The translations under genes were made by a program, and so were the position numbers. 53,716 nucleotides of DNA from Gemmatimonadota bacterium (GTDB lineage Bacteria; Gemmatimonadota; Gemmatimonadetes; Longimicrobiales; Gaopeijiaceae), in contig JAJDXM010000002.1 of NCBI GenBank assembly GCA_022823225.1, forward strand, positions 1 through 53,716. Reading direction: 5' to 3'. How positions within the stretch are numbered: the stretch's first letter is position 1; every line of letters starts with the position of its first letter. Shown piece by piece: positions 47,360-53,716 of the stretch. The notes beneath the pieces were generated by a model. That model saw only the letters and a list, made by a program, of their open reading frames with translations. It searched no databases and was not told where the DNA came from.

Positions 47360-47644
47360 TTATGGGGACGGCACCAGTGCATGCCTGACCGCGTTCGGAT
47401 CGTGCTTGATAATGCGCAGAAGCGCCGCTGCCGGGCCGCTCACGCGGCGTCTCCCCTGCTCCCACTTCCGGTAGCCGGAAAGGCTCATTCCCATCAGGGC
47501 CGCCATTTGCGTCTGCGTCAGCTTCGCCTCCATCCGAACCTCGCGGGGCGAGATCGGGGTGTGAACGATGGCGGGACCCTCGCCCTTCGCATGGTCCAAG
47601 GCCTCGTTCAACGACTGGATCAGGTCTTCTCCGAACGTGCTCAT
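47360..47644 (-). CDS. XRE-family antitoxin (HigA/NadS-like)
   Basis: A 94-residue protein with a helix-turn-helix in the middle (KLTQTQMAALMGMSLSGYRK, about 41-60) followed by WEQGRRRVSGPAAALL, the standard XRE antitoxin pattern. Its ATG overlaps the toxin stop by 4 bases. In this family the antitoxin both neutralises the toxin and represses the operon. Confidence 0.9.
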   Translation of the reverse strand: MSTFGEDLIQSLNEALDHAKGEGPAIVHTPISPREVRMEAKLTQTQMAALMGMSLSGYRKWEQGRRRVSGPAAALLRIIKHDPNAVRHALVPSP

Positions 47645-47979
47645 TTGCTCTGCTTTCCTTGGAACTTGATCGCGGCCACGAGCCCGGCCGCCGCTCGGCG
47701 CTCGCTTGGGTTCAAATCGGTCTTGTCGGACTTCGAGTAGGCGAGAAGCGCGTAGAGCGGCACTCCTTCGCCCCCGAAGAAGTAGATCACCCGGGCACCG
47801 CCCCGCTTACCGCGCCCGGAGGCTCCGAATCGCATCTTTCGGACCCCGCCGGTGCCGGGTATCTCGTCCCCCGCCAAGGGATGCGCGGCCAAGTAGTCGA
47901 TCAGTTCGCGTCTCTCGTCCTCGTTGAACAGCTTGTCGGCCTGACGGGAGAAGGTTGGAGTCTCGGCAACGGTCTGCAT
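47641..47979 (-). CDS. RelE/HigB-like toxin
   Basis: A 112-residue protein from ATG 47979 (a longer form from 48009 is possible). The pattern is that of RelE-superfamily toxins encoded upstream of an XRE antitoxin: FSRQADKLFNEDERRELIDY near the start, then GTGGVRKMRFGASGRGKRGG, and the strand RVIYFFGGEGVPLYALLAYS with SKSDKTDLNPSE at the end. Such toxins cleave mRNA at the ribosome. Toxin-first order matches HigBA and similar pairs. Confidence 0.88.
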   Translation of the reverse strand: MQTVAETPTFSRQADKLFNEDERRELIDYLAAHPLAGDEIPGTGGVRKMRFGASGRGKRGGARVIYFFGGEGVPLYALLAYSKSDKTDLNPSERRAAAGLVAAIKFQGKQSK

Positions 47980-47989
47980 GGGAGCATGG

Positions 47990-48004
47990 TAACCCAATGG
48001 GGTA
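47990..48004. promoter_or_regulatory. Candidate operator of the toxin-antitoxin operon
   Basis: TAACCC-AAT-GGGGTA is a near-perfect palindrome (5 of 6 positions per arm) lying 11 bases before the toxin ATG at 47979. XRE antitoxins repress their own operon by binding such palindromes. If translation really began at 48009 the site would be inside the gene. Confidence 0.4.
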
Positions 48005-48030
48005 TTCATGGCAATCCCGGATGCCCTGTC

Positions 48031-48237
48031 TCACACTCTCTCGTGACGAGACACAGGGCACCAGCCCTCCCTGACCCAACGTTCAGGTCCAAGCAGCTTC
48101 TCGATGCGGCGCTGGATCCGTTGAGTTGCCCTAAGGCGATTCGTCCGGAGAACGGTTGATTCGCGCTCAGGTACTTGCGGACGCCGGAGGCCCGGTGCCC
48201 AATTCCATGGCGCGTCGAAGAGATCGACATCCTTCAC
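48031..48237 (-). CDS. Possible small protein (68 aa), divergent from mod
   Basis: A 68-residue frame from GTG 48237, with a plausible composition: MKDVDLFDAPWNWAPGLRRP and later RIQRRIEKLLGPERW, a basic amphipathic helix. No family is recognised. An AAAGGG lies directly in front of the GTG, too close for a good ribosome binding site. It occupies most of the 300 bases between the toxin gene and mod; otherwise that stretch is an empty divergent promoter region. Confidence 0.25.
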   Translation of the reverse strand: MKDVDLFDAPWNWAPGLRRPQVPERESTVLRTNRLRATQRIQRRIEKLLGPERWVREGWCPVSRHERV

Positions 48238-48278
48238 CCTTTGAGCCTACCAGCCGAACCCAAGAGCGAGATTTGTCC

Positions 48279-49958
48279 ATGCCGACACGGAAATACTCGG
48301 GTCGTCTGGAACTGACCTGGACCAACAAGCGACTCTGCCTACTCGCGAATCGGAACGAGGGTTACGAGTGGGTACCGCCTCACGACTACCGGGTGTCCGA
48401 AGTGCGTCTCTTGCGTGACGCGGCCCTCGTGGGCCGGACCCGTGCGGTGGACTCGCGAAGCTCCGACAACCTGCTGATCCGAGGCGATGCCCTGAATGCC
48501 TTGGTGAGCCTGTCGGAACTGCCGGAGTTCGCGTCCGAATACGTCGGCCGTGTCCGGCTGGCCTACATCGACCCGCCGTTCAACACGGGTCAGGCCTTCG
48601 AGGACTATGACGACAACCTCGAACACTCGGTCTGGCTGACCATGATCCGGGACCGGCTGTTGCAGATTCGCCGTCTCCTTTCGGAGGATGGCTCGGTGTG
48701 GCTTCACTTGGACGACGTGCAGATGCATCGGGCTCGGTGCGTCCTCGACGAGGTGTTCGGCGCGTCCAACTTCGTGGCCAACGTAATCTGGCAGAAGACC
48801 TACACGAGGGAGAATCGGACCGACATCTCCATCAGCCACGACAACGTGATCGTGTACGCGGTGAACAAGACGCTTTGGAAGAAGGCGAGGAACCTGCTGC
48901 CTCCTTCCGAAGCGCAGCGCTCGCGATACAGCAACCCGGACGACGATCCTCGCGGAGACTGGGCATCGTTGCCGGTACATGCGAAGGCCGAGAAGGGCAG
49001 GCGGAAGGAGCAGTTCTTCACCATCACGCTCCCGTCCGGTCGGCAGGTGGATCCGCCGCCCGGAAACTGCTGGCGCTTTACCCGAACTCGATACGACGAG
49101 ATGGTTGATGACGGGCGCATTTGGTTCGGGGACGAAGGCGATTCCCAACCCCGCCTCAAGAAGTTCTGGAACGAGGTCCAGCCGGGGCTCGTGCCCACGT
49201 CGATCTGGCCCTACGATGAAGTTGGCACCACCGGCACTGCAAAGGGCGAGATTCTGGCTCTGTTCCCCAGTGTGACACCGTTCTCGACCCCGAAGCCCGA
49301 GGCGTTGATCGAGCGCATACTCCACATCGCGTCCAACCCCGGCGACGTGGTTCTGGACTGCTTCCTTGGTTCCGGCACGACGGCGACCGTTGCCCACAAG
49401 ATGGGACGCCGCTGGATCGGTGTAGAGTGGCTTGAGGACACGGTCAGGGACTTCGCCATGCCCCGTCTGAGGCAGGTCGTCGAGGGGAACGATCCCGGGG
49501 GCGTGACCGATCTGACGGGCTGGCGGGGCGGGGGCGGCTTTCGCGTGCTCGATGTCGCTCCGTCGATGTTCGAGGAGTCGGACGGTGTCGTATACCTATC
49601 GGATTGGGCCGTCAACGGCGCTTTGGCCGAGGCCACCGCCGCGCAGCTTGGCTTTGCGTACCTGCCGGAGCATCCGTTCGCCGCCCGCAAGGGACGCAGC
49701 CGTCTTGCGGTTGTCGACGGGCACGTTTCGGTCGCGGTTGCCGACCTCCTGACAGGGGCGCTGGGAGCGCGCGAAACGCTCGTGATCTGCGCTACGAGCG
49801 TCGATCCGGCGGTTCGGGAGCACGTCCACGCGGCGGCTCCAGGCTCTTTTGTACGCAAGATCCCGGCGTCCATACTGGCCGAGTACCGGGTCAACCATCG
49901 CGAACGGCTTCGGCGGGAGCTGGCCCGGTCGGAGGAACCTGAGGAGGTGTCCGCGTGA
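48279..49958 (+). CDS. mod: Type III restriction-modification methyltransferase (Mod)
   Basis: A 559-residue adenine or cytosine-N4 methyltransferase. The catalytic motif IV is YIDPPFNTG (DPPF at residues 98-101) and comes before the SAM-binding motif I VLDCFLGSGTT (360-367), the beta-class order of type III Mod and related enzymes. Between them, about residues 165-330, lies the target recognition region, which would set the DNA specificity. The stop overlaps the GTG of the restriction subunit. ATG 48279 has only a weak ribosome binding site; an upstream frame to 48156 lacks family features. Confidence 0.9.
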   Translation: MPTRKYSGRLELTWTNKRLCLLANRNEGYEWVPPHDYRVSEVRLLRDAALVGRTRAVDSRSSDNLLIRGDALNALVSLSELPEFASEYVGRVRLAYIDPPFNTGQAFEDYDDNLEHSVWLTMIRDRLLQIRRLLSEDGSVWLHLDDVQMHRARCVLDEVFGASNFVANVIWQKTYTRENRTDISISHDNVIVYAVNKTLWKKARNLLPPSEAQRSRYSNPDDDPRGDWASLPVHAKAEKGRRKEQFFTITLPSGRQVDPPPGNCWRFTRTRYDEMVDDGRIWFGDEGDSQPRLKKFWNEVQPGLVPTSIWPYDEVGTTGTAKGEILALFPSVTPFSTPKPEALIERILHIASNPGDVVLDCFLGSGTTATVAHKMGRRWIGVEWLEDTVRDFAMPRLRQVVEGNDPGGVTDLTGWRGGGGFRVLDVAPSMFEESDGVVYLSDWAVNGALAEATAAQLGFAYLPEHPFAARKGRSRLAVVDGHVSVAVADLLTGALGARETLVICATSVDPAVREHVHAAAPGSFVRKIPASILAEYRVNHRERLRRELARSEEPEEVSA

Positions 49959-52417
49959 CCGGCCGACCGGGCAGCCTCGTCGACGAAGTGGCGCTCGACA
50001 TGGTCGCCTCCTGCTTGGACCTCCGTGTCCCCAACAAACGGGCAGTCAAGACGATAGCGCATGAGATCGGAAAACATGAGGCGTCCGGTTCCGACGGTGT
50101 TTTCGAGGGGGTCGTCGACGCGGCCGTCGGGATGGGGAAGACGTACATCATGGCGGCGGCAATGGACTACTTCGCCGTGAGTGAGGGGACCCGGAACTTC
50201 GCGATCATCACGCCGGGCAGCACCATTCTCCAGAAGACCAAGGGCAACTTCACGAGGAATCATCCGAAGAGCCTCTTGCAGGGGCTCGCGGTGCACCCGG
50301 TGGTCATCACGTCGGAGAATTTCAACACGCCGGCGATGAGGGCCGTCATGGACGACCCGGCGGCGGTCAAGCTCTACGTCTTCACTGTCCAGTCCTTACT
50401 CAAACCGACGACGAAGGTCGGTCGGCGTACCCACAAGTTCCAGGAAGGCCTCGGACGCGGTTTCTACGAGCAGCTGAGGGGCTTGGGAGACCTCGTGGTG
50501 TTCGCCGACGAGCATCATGTGTACGATGCCCCGAAGTTCTCGGAAGCGGTGCGGGACCTGTCGCCGCGCGCCTTGATCGGCCTCACGGGTACGCCGACAC
50601 GGAAGATGAAGACCCGCATCATCTACCGATTCCCCTTGGCTGCGGCTATCGCCGAGCAGTATGTGAAGACCCCGGTGATCGTGGGGCGCAGGGACGACCG
50701 GGACGACGCGCACACGAAGCTGCGCGATGGCGTTCAGTTGCTCGACCTGAAGCAACAGGCCGTCGATGAGTTCGCCGAGCGCGAGGCCGTGGACTCCGTG
50801 AACGCGGTGATGCTCGTTGTCGCCCAGTCGATCCAAGAGGCTCAGTTGTACGCCGCACTTCTCGAATCCGACTCCTTTGCTGGCGGGAAGTACGCCGGCC
50901 GGGTTCTCGAAATCCACTCGAAGTCACCGGACAAGGATCTGGCCGAACTCGAAGCCGTGGAGAATCGGGATTCACCCGTCCGAATCATCGTCGCGGTGGA
51001 CAAGCTCAAGGAAGGCTGGGACGTCAAGAACGTGTATGTGATCGCCTCGATGCGGGCATCCATCTCAAAGATCCTCACAGAGCAGACGCTCGGCCGCGGT
51101 CTCCGCCTCCCCTTCGGCCGTTACACGGGCGTCGAGTTTCTGGACACGCTGGAGGTCTTGGCGCACGAGAGCTACGACAAGCTCCTGAAGGCGAGGAGAG
51201 TCTTTCAGGAGACGTTCATCGATCATCGGACGCACGCGGTCGTGAGCGCGGCCCGGAAGCGCAACCCGGTGGTACGATCCGCAACCGCAGAGGTTGGATT
51301 ACAAGACGGTCTGGCGGGGTCGGGCGGCGGAGTGGAAACGGCAACCGAGACCCCGGTCGGGGCGACGGTCGCGACTTTGGAGGGTAGAACCGCAACGGGT
51401 GCGGCTTCGGTCAAGGTGCTCAGGGCGGAGCTTCGGGCGAGAGACGACGTGGATCCGATCCTCGTTCCGCAACTACGGATGACCACGATCAGGAGCCACT
51501 TTTCGTTGGCGGACCTCACCGACATGCGGCCGTTCCGCTTGCTGGGCGAGAAGATCGCGGCAGACCCGGCCCAGGAGTTGCGGCGCACGGTGTTTTCGGC
51601 TCGGCGGGTCGTGGGTCCGGACGGCCTGCCGCAGGTTCACGTGGTTCGCCGGGAAGCCGCTGACGCCATCGAGGCTTCCTCCGACCTGTTCCCCATGGAC
51701 CGGTTGCGATCCGACCTCGCGCGCCTCGTCCTCTCCGCCGATGCCGTACCCGGTCGGGCGGAGGAGAGGCTTCATCTCGGCAGGATTCTCGACGCTTTCG
51801 TCGAGGGCCTCGGCGCAAGGGCTCAGGAGTCGCTGAGCCACTATCTGGACCGGGCGGCGGCCCGGCTCATTGGCTTGATCGGGAGGGAGCAACAAGAGAA
51901 CGCCCCATCGCCATCGTACGAGGATGAGGTGGAAATATTGACACTCGACTCCGTGCGCATTGGCCGCCCGGAGACCTCGGAGGATCGGCGCGGCCCGTTC
52001 CGGCGGGGTGTGGGCTACACGGGCTGGGCGAAGTCGCTGTATCCGGAGGTCTCGTTCGACTCGACGCCCGAGCGGGCCGTGGCGCTCATTCTGGATGAGG
52101 AAGATTCCGTGTCGCATTGGGTTCGCCTCCACCGGAACGATCTCCCCATTCTCTGGCACAACGCCGGACGGGACTACAACCCGGACCTCATAGCGGTCGA
52201 GAACGACGGAACCCACCTGCTGATCGAAGTGAAGTCCGATCGCGAGATCGACTCCATCGACGTGACCGCGAAGGCCAAGGCCGCCCGGCGGTGGGCGAAC
52301 TACGTGAATGCTTCCAGCCAGGTTGCGGCGCAGTGGAAGTACCTGCTTCTCTCGGAGACCGACATCGAACAGTGCAAGGAATCATGGGCCGCGCTGAAGA
52401 GATTGAGCAGGGAGTAA
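49955..52417 (+). CDS. res: Type III restriction endonuclease subunit (Res)
   Basis: An 820-residue SF2 helicase-nuclease. Motif I is AAVGMGKTY (GMGKT at 59-63), motif II is ADEHH (185-188; DEHH instead of the usual DEAH/DECH/DEPH), motif III GLTGTPTRK, and motif VI region LTEQTLGRGLRLPFG. The C-terminal nuclease has a PD-(D/E)xK pattern: YNPDLIAVENDGTHLLIEVK with Asp744 and EVK at 758-760. Together with Mod it would cleave unmethylated DNA. The gene is coupled to mod by a 4-base overlap. Confidence 0.9.
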   Translation: MTGRPGSLVDEVALDMVASCLDLRVPNKRAVKTIAHEIGKHEASGSDGVFEGVVDAAVGMGKTYIMAAAMDYFAVSEGTRNFAIITPGSTILQKTKGNFTRNHPKSLLQGLAVHPVVITSENFNTPAMRAVMDDPAAVKLYVFTVQSLLKPTTKVGRRTHKFQEGLGRGFYEQLRGLGDLVVFADEHHVYDAPKFSEAVRDLSPRALIGLTGTPTRKMKTRIIYRFPLAAAIAEQYVKTPVIVGRRDDRDDAHTKLRDGVQLLDLKQQAVDEFAEREAVDSVNAVMLVVAQSIQEAQLYAALLESDSFAGGKYAGRVLEIHSKSPDKDLAELEAVENRDSPVRIIVAVDKLKEGWDVKNVYVIASMRASISKILTEQTLGRGLRLPFGRYTGVEFLDTLEVLAHESYDKLLKARRVFQETFIDHRTHAVVSAARKRNPVVRSATAEVGLQDGLAGSGGGVETATETPVGATVATLEGRTATGAASVKVLRAELRARDDVDPILVPQLRMTTIRSHFSLADLTDMRPFRLLGEKIAADPAQELRRTVFSARRVVGPDGLPQVHVVRREAADAIEASSDLFPMDRLRSDLARLVLSADAVPGRAEERLHLGRILDAFVEGLGARAQESLSHYLDRAAARLIGLIGREQQENAPSPSYEDEVEILTLDSVRIGRPETSEDRRGPFRRGVGYTGWAKSLYPEVSFDSTPERAVALILDEEDSVSHWVRLHRNDLPILWHNAGRDYNPDLIAVENDGTHLLIEVKSDREIDSIDVTAKAKAARRWANYVNASSQVAAQWKYLLLSETDIEQCKESWAALKRLSRE

Positions 52418-52541
52418 GTCCTCCGTCGCCCTTGCCGTCCATTAGAGGCTGGCGGCCAAGAGGCCGAAGAGCTTGCGCACGACGGCCCGCCGGACGCCGT
52501 TCCGGGCGGTGCCCGGAGAGGTGTTTTCGGAGCCGTCCCAA

Positions 52542-52640
52542 GGCTGGCTTGACGCAGGCAAAGGGAGACAAGCCAGCCTACCCGGTGTCATACACCGGGG
52601 CTGGCGAGGGACTCCGTCCCTTCGAACCCGAACAGCCCCG
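52542..52640 (+). other. Strongly folded non-coding segment
   Basis: Within the 378-base gap after res (52418-52795), which holds no supported gene, several perfect stems follow one another. AGGCTGGCTTG (52542-52552) pairs with CAAGCCAGCCT (52570-52580); CCCGGTGT pairs with ACACCGGG around CAT (52582-52600); GGGGCTG (52598-52604) pairs with CAGCCCC (52634-52640) and encloses AGGGAC/GTCCCT (52608-52622). The last stem reuses bases of the second, so the two are alternatives. It may be a structured RNA, a transfer or replication site, or part of a mobile element. Confidence 0.5.
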
Positions 52641-52717
52641 CGCTCCGGTGAATTGCGCGGGCGGGGGCGTCGCCCACGACATTGGCGCCGCCCGACCAAC
52701 ACCTCGTCGGAGCGTTC

Positions 52718-52739
52718 TCGGTCGATTACAATTGACCGA
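52718..52739 (+). promoter_or_regulatory. Palindrome and -10 box before the duplicated-module gene
   Basis: TCGGTC and GACCGA (52718-52723 and 52734-52739) flank a core that is also partly symmetric (ATT...AAT). Inside it lies TACAAT (52727-52732), a good -10 box, with only a weak -35 upstream. A repressor at this palindrome would cover the promoter of the gene that starts at 52796. Confidence 0.4.
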
Positions 52740-52795
52740 CCTCCGACTCATCCGCGTCCAGCGGGGCGCGGTCCTGCCTCTCGAAAGGGTTCGAC

Positions 52796-53476
52796 ATGGA
52801 CAGCTTGCAGGATCCCGTCGTGCAGTACGTGGAAGCGGAACTGAAGAAGGATCCCCGCGTGAAGAACGCCAGCCTGTTCGCCGTTGCTCGTGAGATCGAC
52901 GAGTCGGTCGGGGAGCTGACGCTGCAACAGTTTCACGCCAAGTATCGGCTACCGGCGATCAGGAGAATAGCGCCCCAAGAGCGGCGCGCGCAGAAGCCGA
53001 AAGCGGTTCCGCCACCTGCCCCCTCGCCAGCGTCTTTGAGTGATGGTGCCGCCGTCATGGAGTATGTCGAGCGGACGCTCGCCGGGAACCCCGGCGTCAC
53101 CAACGCGGACCTGTTCGCGGGTGCCCGCGAGATCGACCCCTCCGTAGGGCAACTCACGGCCCGGCAGTTCCACGCGAAGTATCCCCTCCAAGTGAAGGCC
53201 CGGCTCGCAAGGGCCGCCGTGCCCGAGCCCAAGCCGCCGCCGGAGCCGGCGGTCGCGACGGCTGAGGAGCCCGCCGCGCCGGACGTGTCGTCGGCGGCGG
53301 GGGCGGGTGACCCGGAGGCACCGCCGACCGGGGCGGGCGACCCGCTCGCGGTTCGCCGCCTGCTGCTCGATCTGGCCAAGGAGCTCGCGAGCGCGGAGAG
53401 CAAGTCGGAAGTGATCGACGTCATGGCCCGGCTGGACGACTATGTGGCCGAGATCATGGAGGCGGCACAAGGCTGA
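52796..53476 (+). CDS. Unrecognised protein with two copies of a conserved ~50-residue module
   Basis: A 226-residue protein; ATG 52796 has AAAGGG 7 bases upstream. Residues about 8-58 and 84-134 are copies of one module, alike at roughly 29 of 51 positions. Shared marks are VxxYVE, the ...V.NA..LFA segment, AREID.SVG.LT and QFHAKY. Each copy is followed by a basic patch (RRIAPQERRAQKPK after the first) and a Pro/Ala-rich linker. The C-terminus (about 182-226) is an amphipathic helical segment (VRRLLLDLAKELASAESKSE). I do not recognise the family. Basic patches and helical content suit DNA binding, but this is an inference. Confidence 0.8.
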   Translation: MDSLQDPVVQYVEAELKKDPRVKNASLFAVAREIDESVGELTLQQFHAKYRLPAIRRIAPQERRAQKPKAVPPPAPSPASLSDGAAVMEYVERTLAGNPGVTNADLFAGAREIDPSVGQLTARQFHAKYPLQVKARLARAAVPEPKPPPEPAVATAEEPAAPDVSSAAGAGDPEAPPTGAGDPLAVRRLLLDLAKELASAESKSEVIDVMARLDDYVAEIMEAAQG

Positions 53477-53590
53477 GGGATCCCCGAGTCTTGGTGGCCC
53501 GGCATCGGCTTCGAGGGCCGCGAGGGTGCGGTGGCGCGCATGGCACGAATGAGACGGGCCAGGAGCGTTGCGCGGACGCATTACGGGGGT

Positions 53591-53666
53591 CTGGGGGCAT
53601 CCCCCAGCCAGAGTAAACGTGAAGCGTTTACACATCTGGCTCCTCCGAAACCCCGCGAACGCGGGG
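53591..53666 (+). repeat. Train of three hairpins (possible oriT or element end)
   Basis: Three inverted repeats lie almost end to end in the gene-free 240 bases after the duplicated-module gene. The first is CTGGGGG-CAT-CCCCCAG (53591-53607). The second is an imperfect 36-base repeat, AGCCAGA-GTAAACG ... CGTTTAC-ACA-TCTGGCT (53606-53641). The third is CCCCGCG-AA-CGCGGGG (53651-53666). A G-run hairpin, then an inverted repeat with a short GAAG-type loop, is the kind of layout seen at transfer origins. No relaxase is in the window, so this stays a hypothesis. Confidence 0.45.
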
Positions 53667-53716
53667 ACCCCCTGCGCGCGCCGCGTGAGAGCGCCTTCAG
53701 CGCGAGCGGTCGAGGC

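Noticed and set aside
52598-52640. tRNA- or tmRNA-like fold (GGGGCTG ... TTCGAACCC ... CAGCCCC)
   Set aside because: Acceptor-like stem and TTCGAA are present, but only 43 bases long and no D arm or anticodon arm; not a tRNA.
52418-52795. Integron attC site or group II intron end
   Set aside because: No GTTRRRY/RYYYAAC core sites and no reverse transcriptase or integron integrase nearby.
47220-53716. Direct repeats as att sites at both island ends
   Set aside because: Only a 10-base chance match (GGCTGGACGA) was found, one copy inside a coding region; no integrase in the window.

Overview
The window is one continuous, GC-rich, gene-dense bacterial stretch. It looks like a chromosome fragment of a Gram-negative (diderm) bacterium, most like Gemmatimonadota or a neighbour in the FCB group. 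Evidence for this is an LpxC-FabZ fusion, a full lipid A gene set, BamA, Skp and Lol, together with McsA-McsB-ClpC and BshC (better known from Firmicutes), and several 6-bladed beta-propeller lipoproteins. The taxonomic call is an inference from gene content; the partial 16S gene at the left edge would settle it.

Region 1 (1-14.6 kb) starts with the 3' end of a 16S rRNA gene. It is followed within 70 bases by era, with no tRNA or 23S gene between, so the rRNA operon appears to be split. Next come two envelope proteins, prfB with an intact programmed frameshift site, lysS, and a tightly packed run lolC-lolD-mcsA-mcsB-clpC-bamA. That run links lipoprotein export, arginine-phosphorylation protein quality control and outer membrane protein assembly.

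Region 2 (14.7-22 kb) is the lipid A block: skp, lpxD, lpxC/fabZ, lpxA, a GnnA-like sugar dehydrogenase, a 44-residue membrane protein overlapping two genes, lpxB and lpxK. Region 3 (22-37.4 kb) holds housekeeping genes: rlmH, a methyltransferase, bshC, a small membrane coiled-coil protein, murJ, uvrC, a TPR lipoprotein with its own strong promoter, tRNA-Gly(CCC), a DUF512 radical-SAM-like protein, der, plsY, gpsA, a MerR regulator, surE and a DUF368 membrane protein. Many of these genes overlap by 4 bases (ATGA or GTGA), as in long operons.

Region 4 (37.4-47.2 kb) is mostly on the minus strand and codes for the cell envelope. It has a TPR-thioredoxin lipoprotein next to a cupredoxin with a changed copper ligand, two beta-propeller proteins (one with its signal peptide out of frame), a lipoprotein serpin, and an ABC-2 permease/M1 aminopeptidase fusion that has lost its 5' end.

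Region 5 (47.2-53.7 kb) looks like an acquired island that begins where the M1 fusion is cut. It carries a toxin-antitoxin pair, a type III restriction-modification system (mod-res), a strongly folded non-coding segment, an unrecognised protein made of two copies of a conserved ~50-residue module, and a train of three hairpins at the right edge. No integrase, transposase or CRISPR array is seen. The most unusual candidates for an undescribed element are the duplicated-module protein with its two folded flanks, the Asn-substituted cupredoxin paired with a TPR-thioredoxin, and the 44-residue protein inside the lipid A operon.
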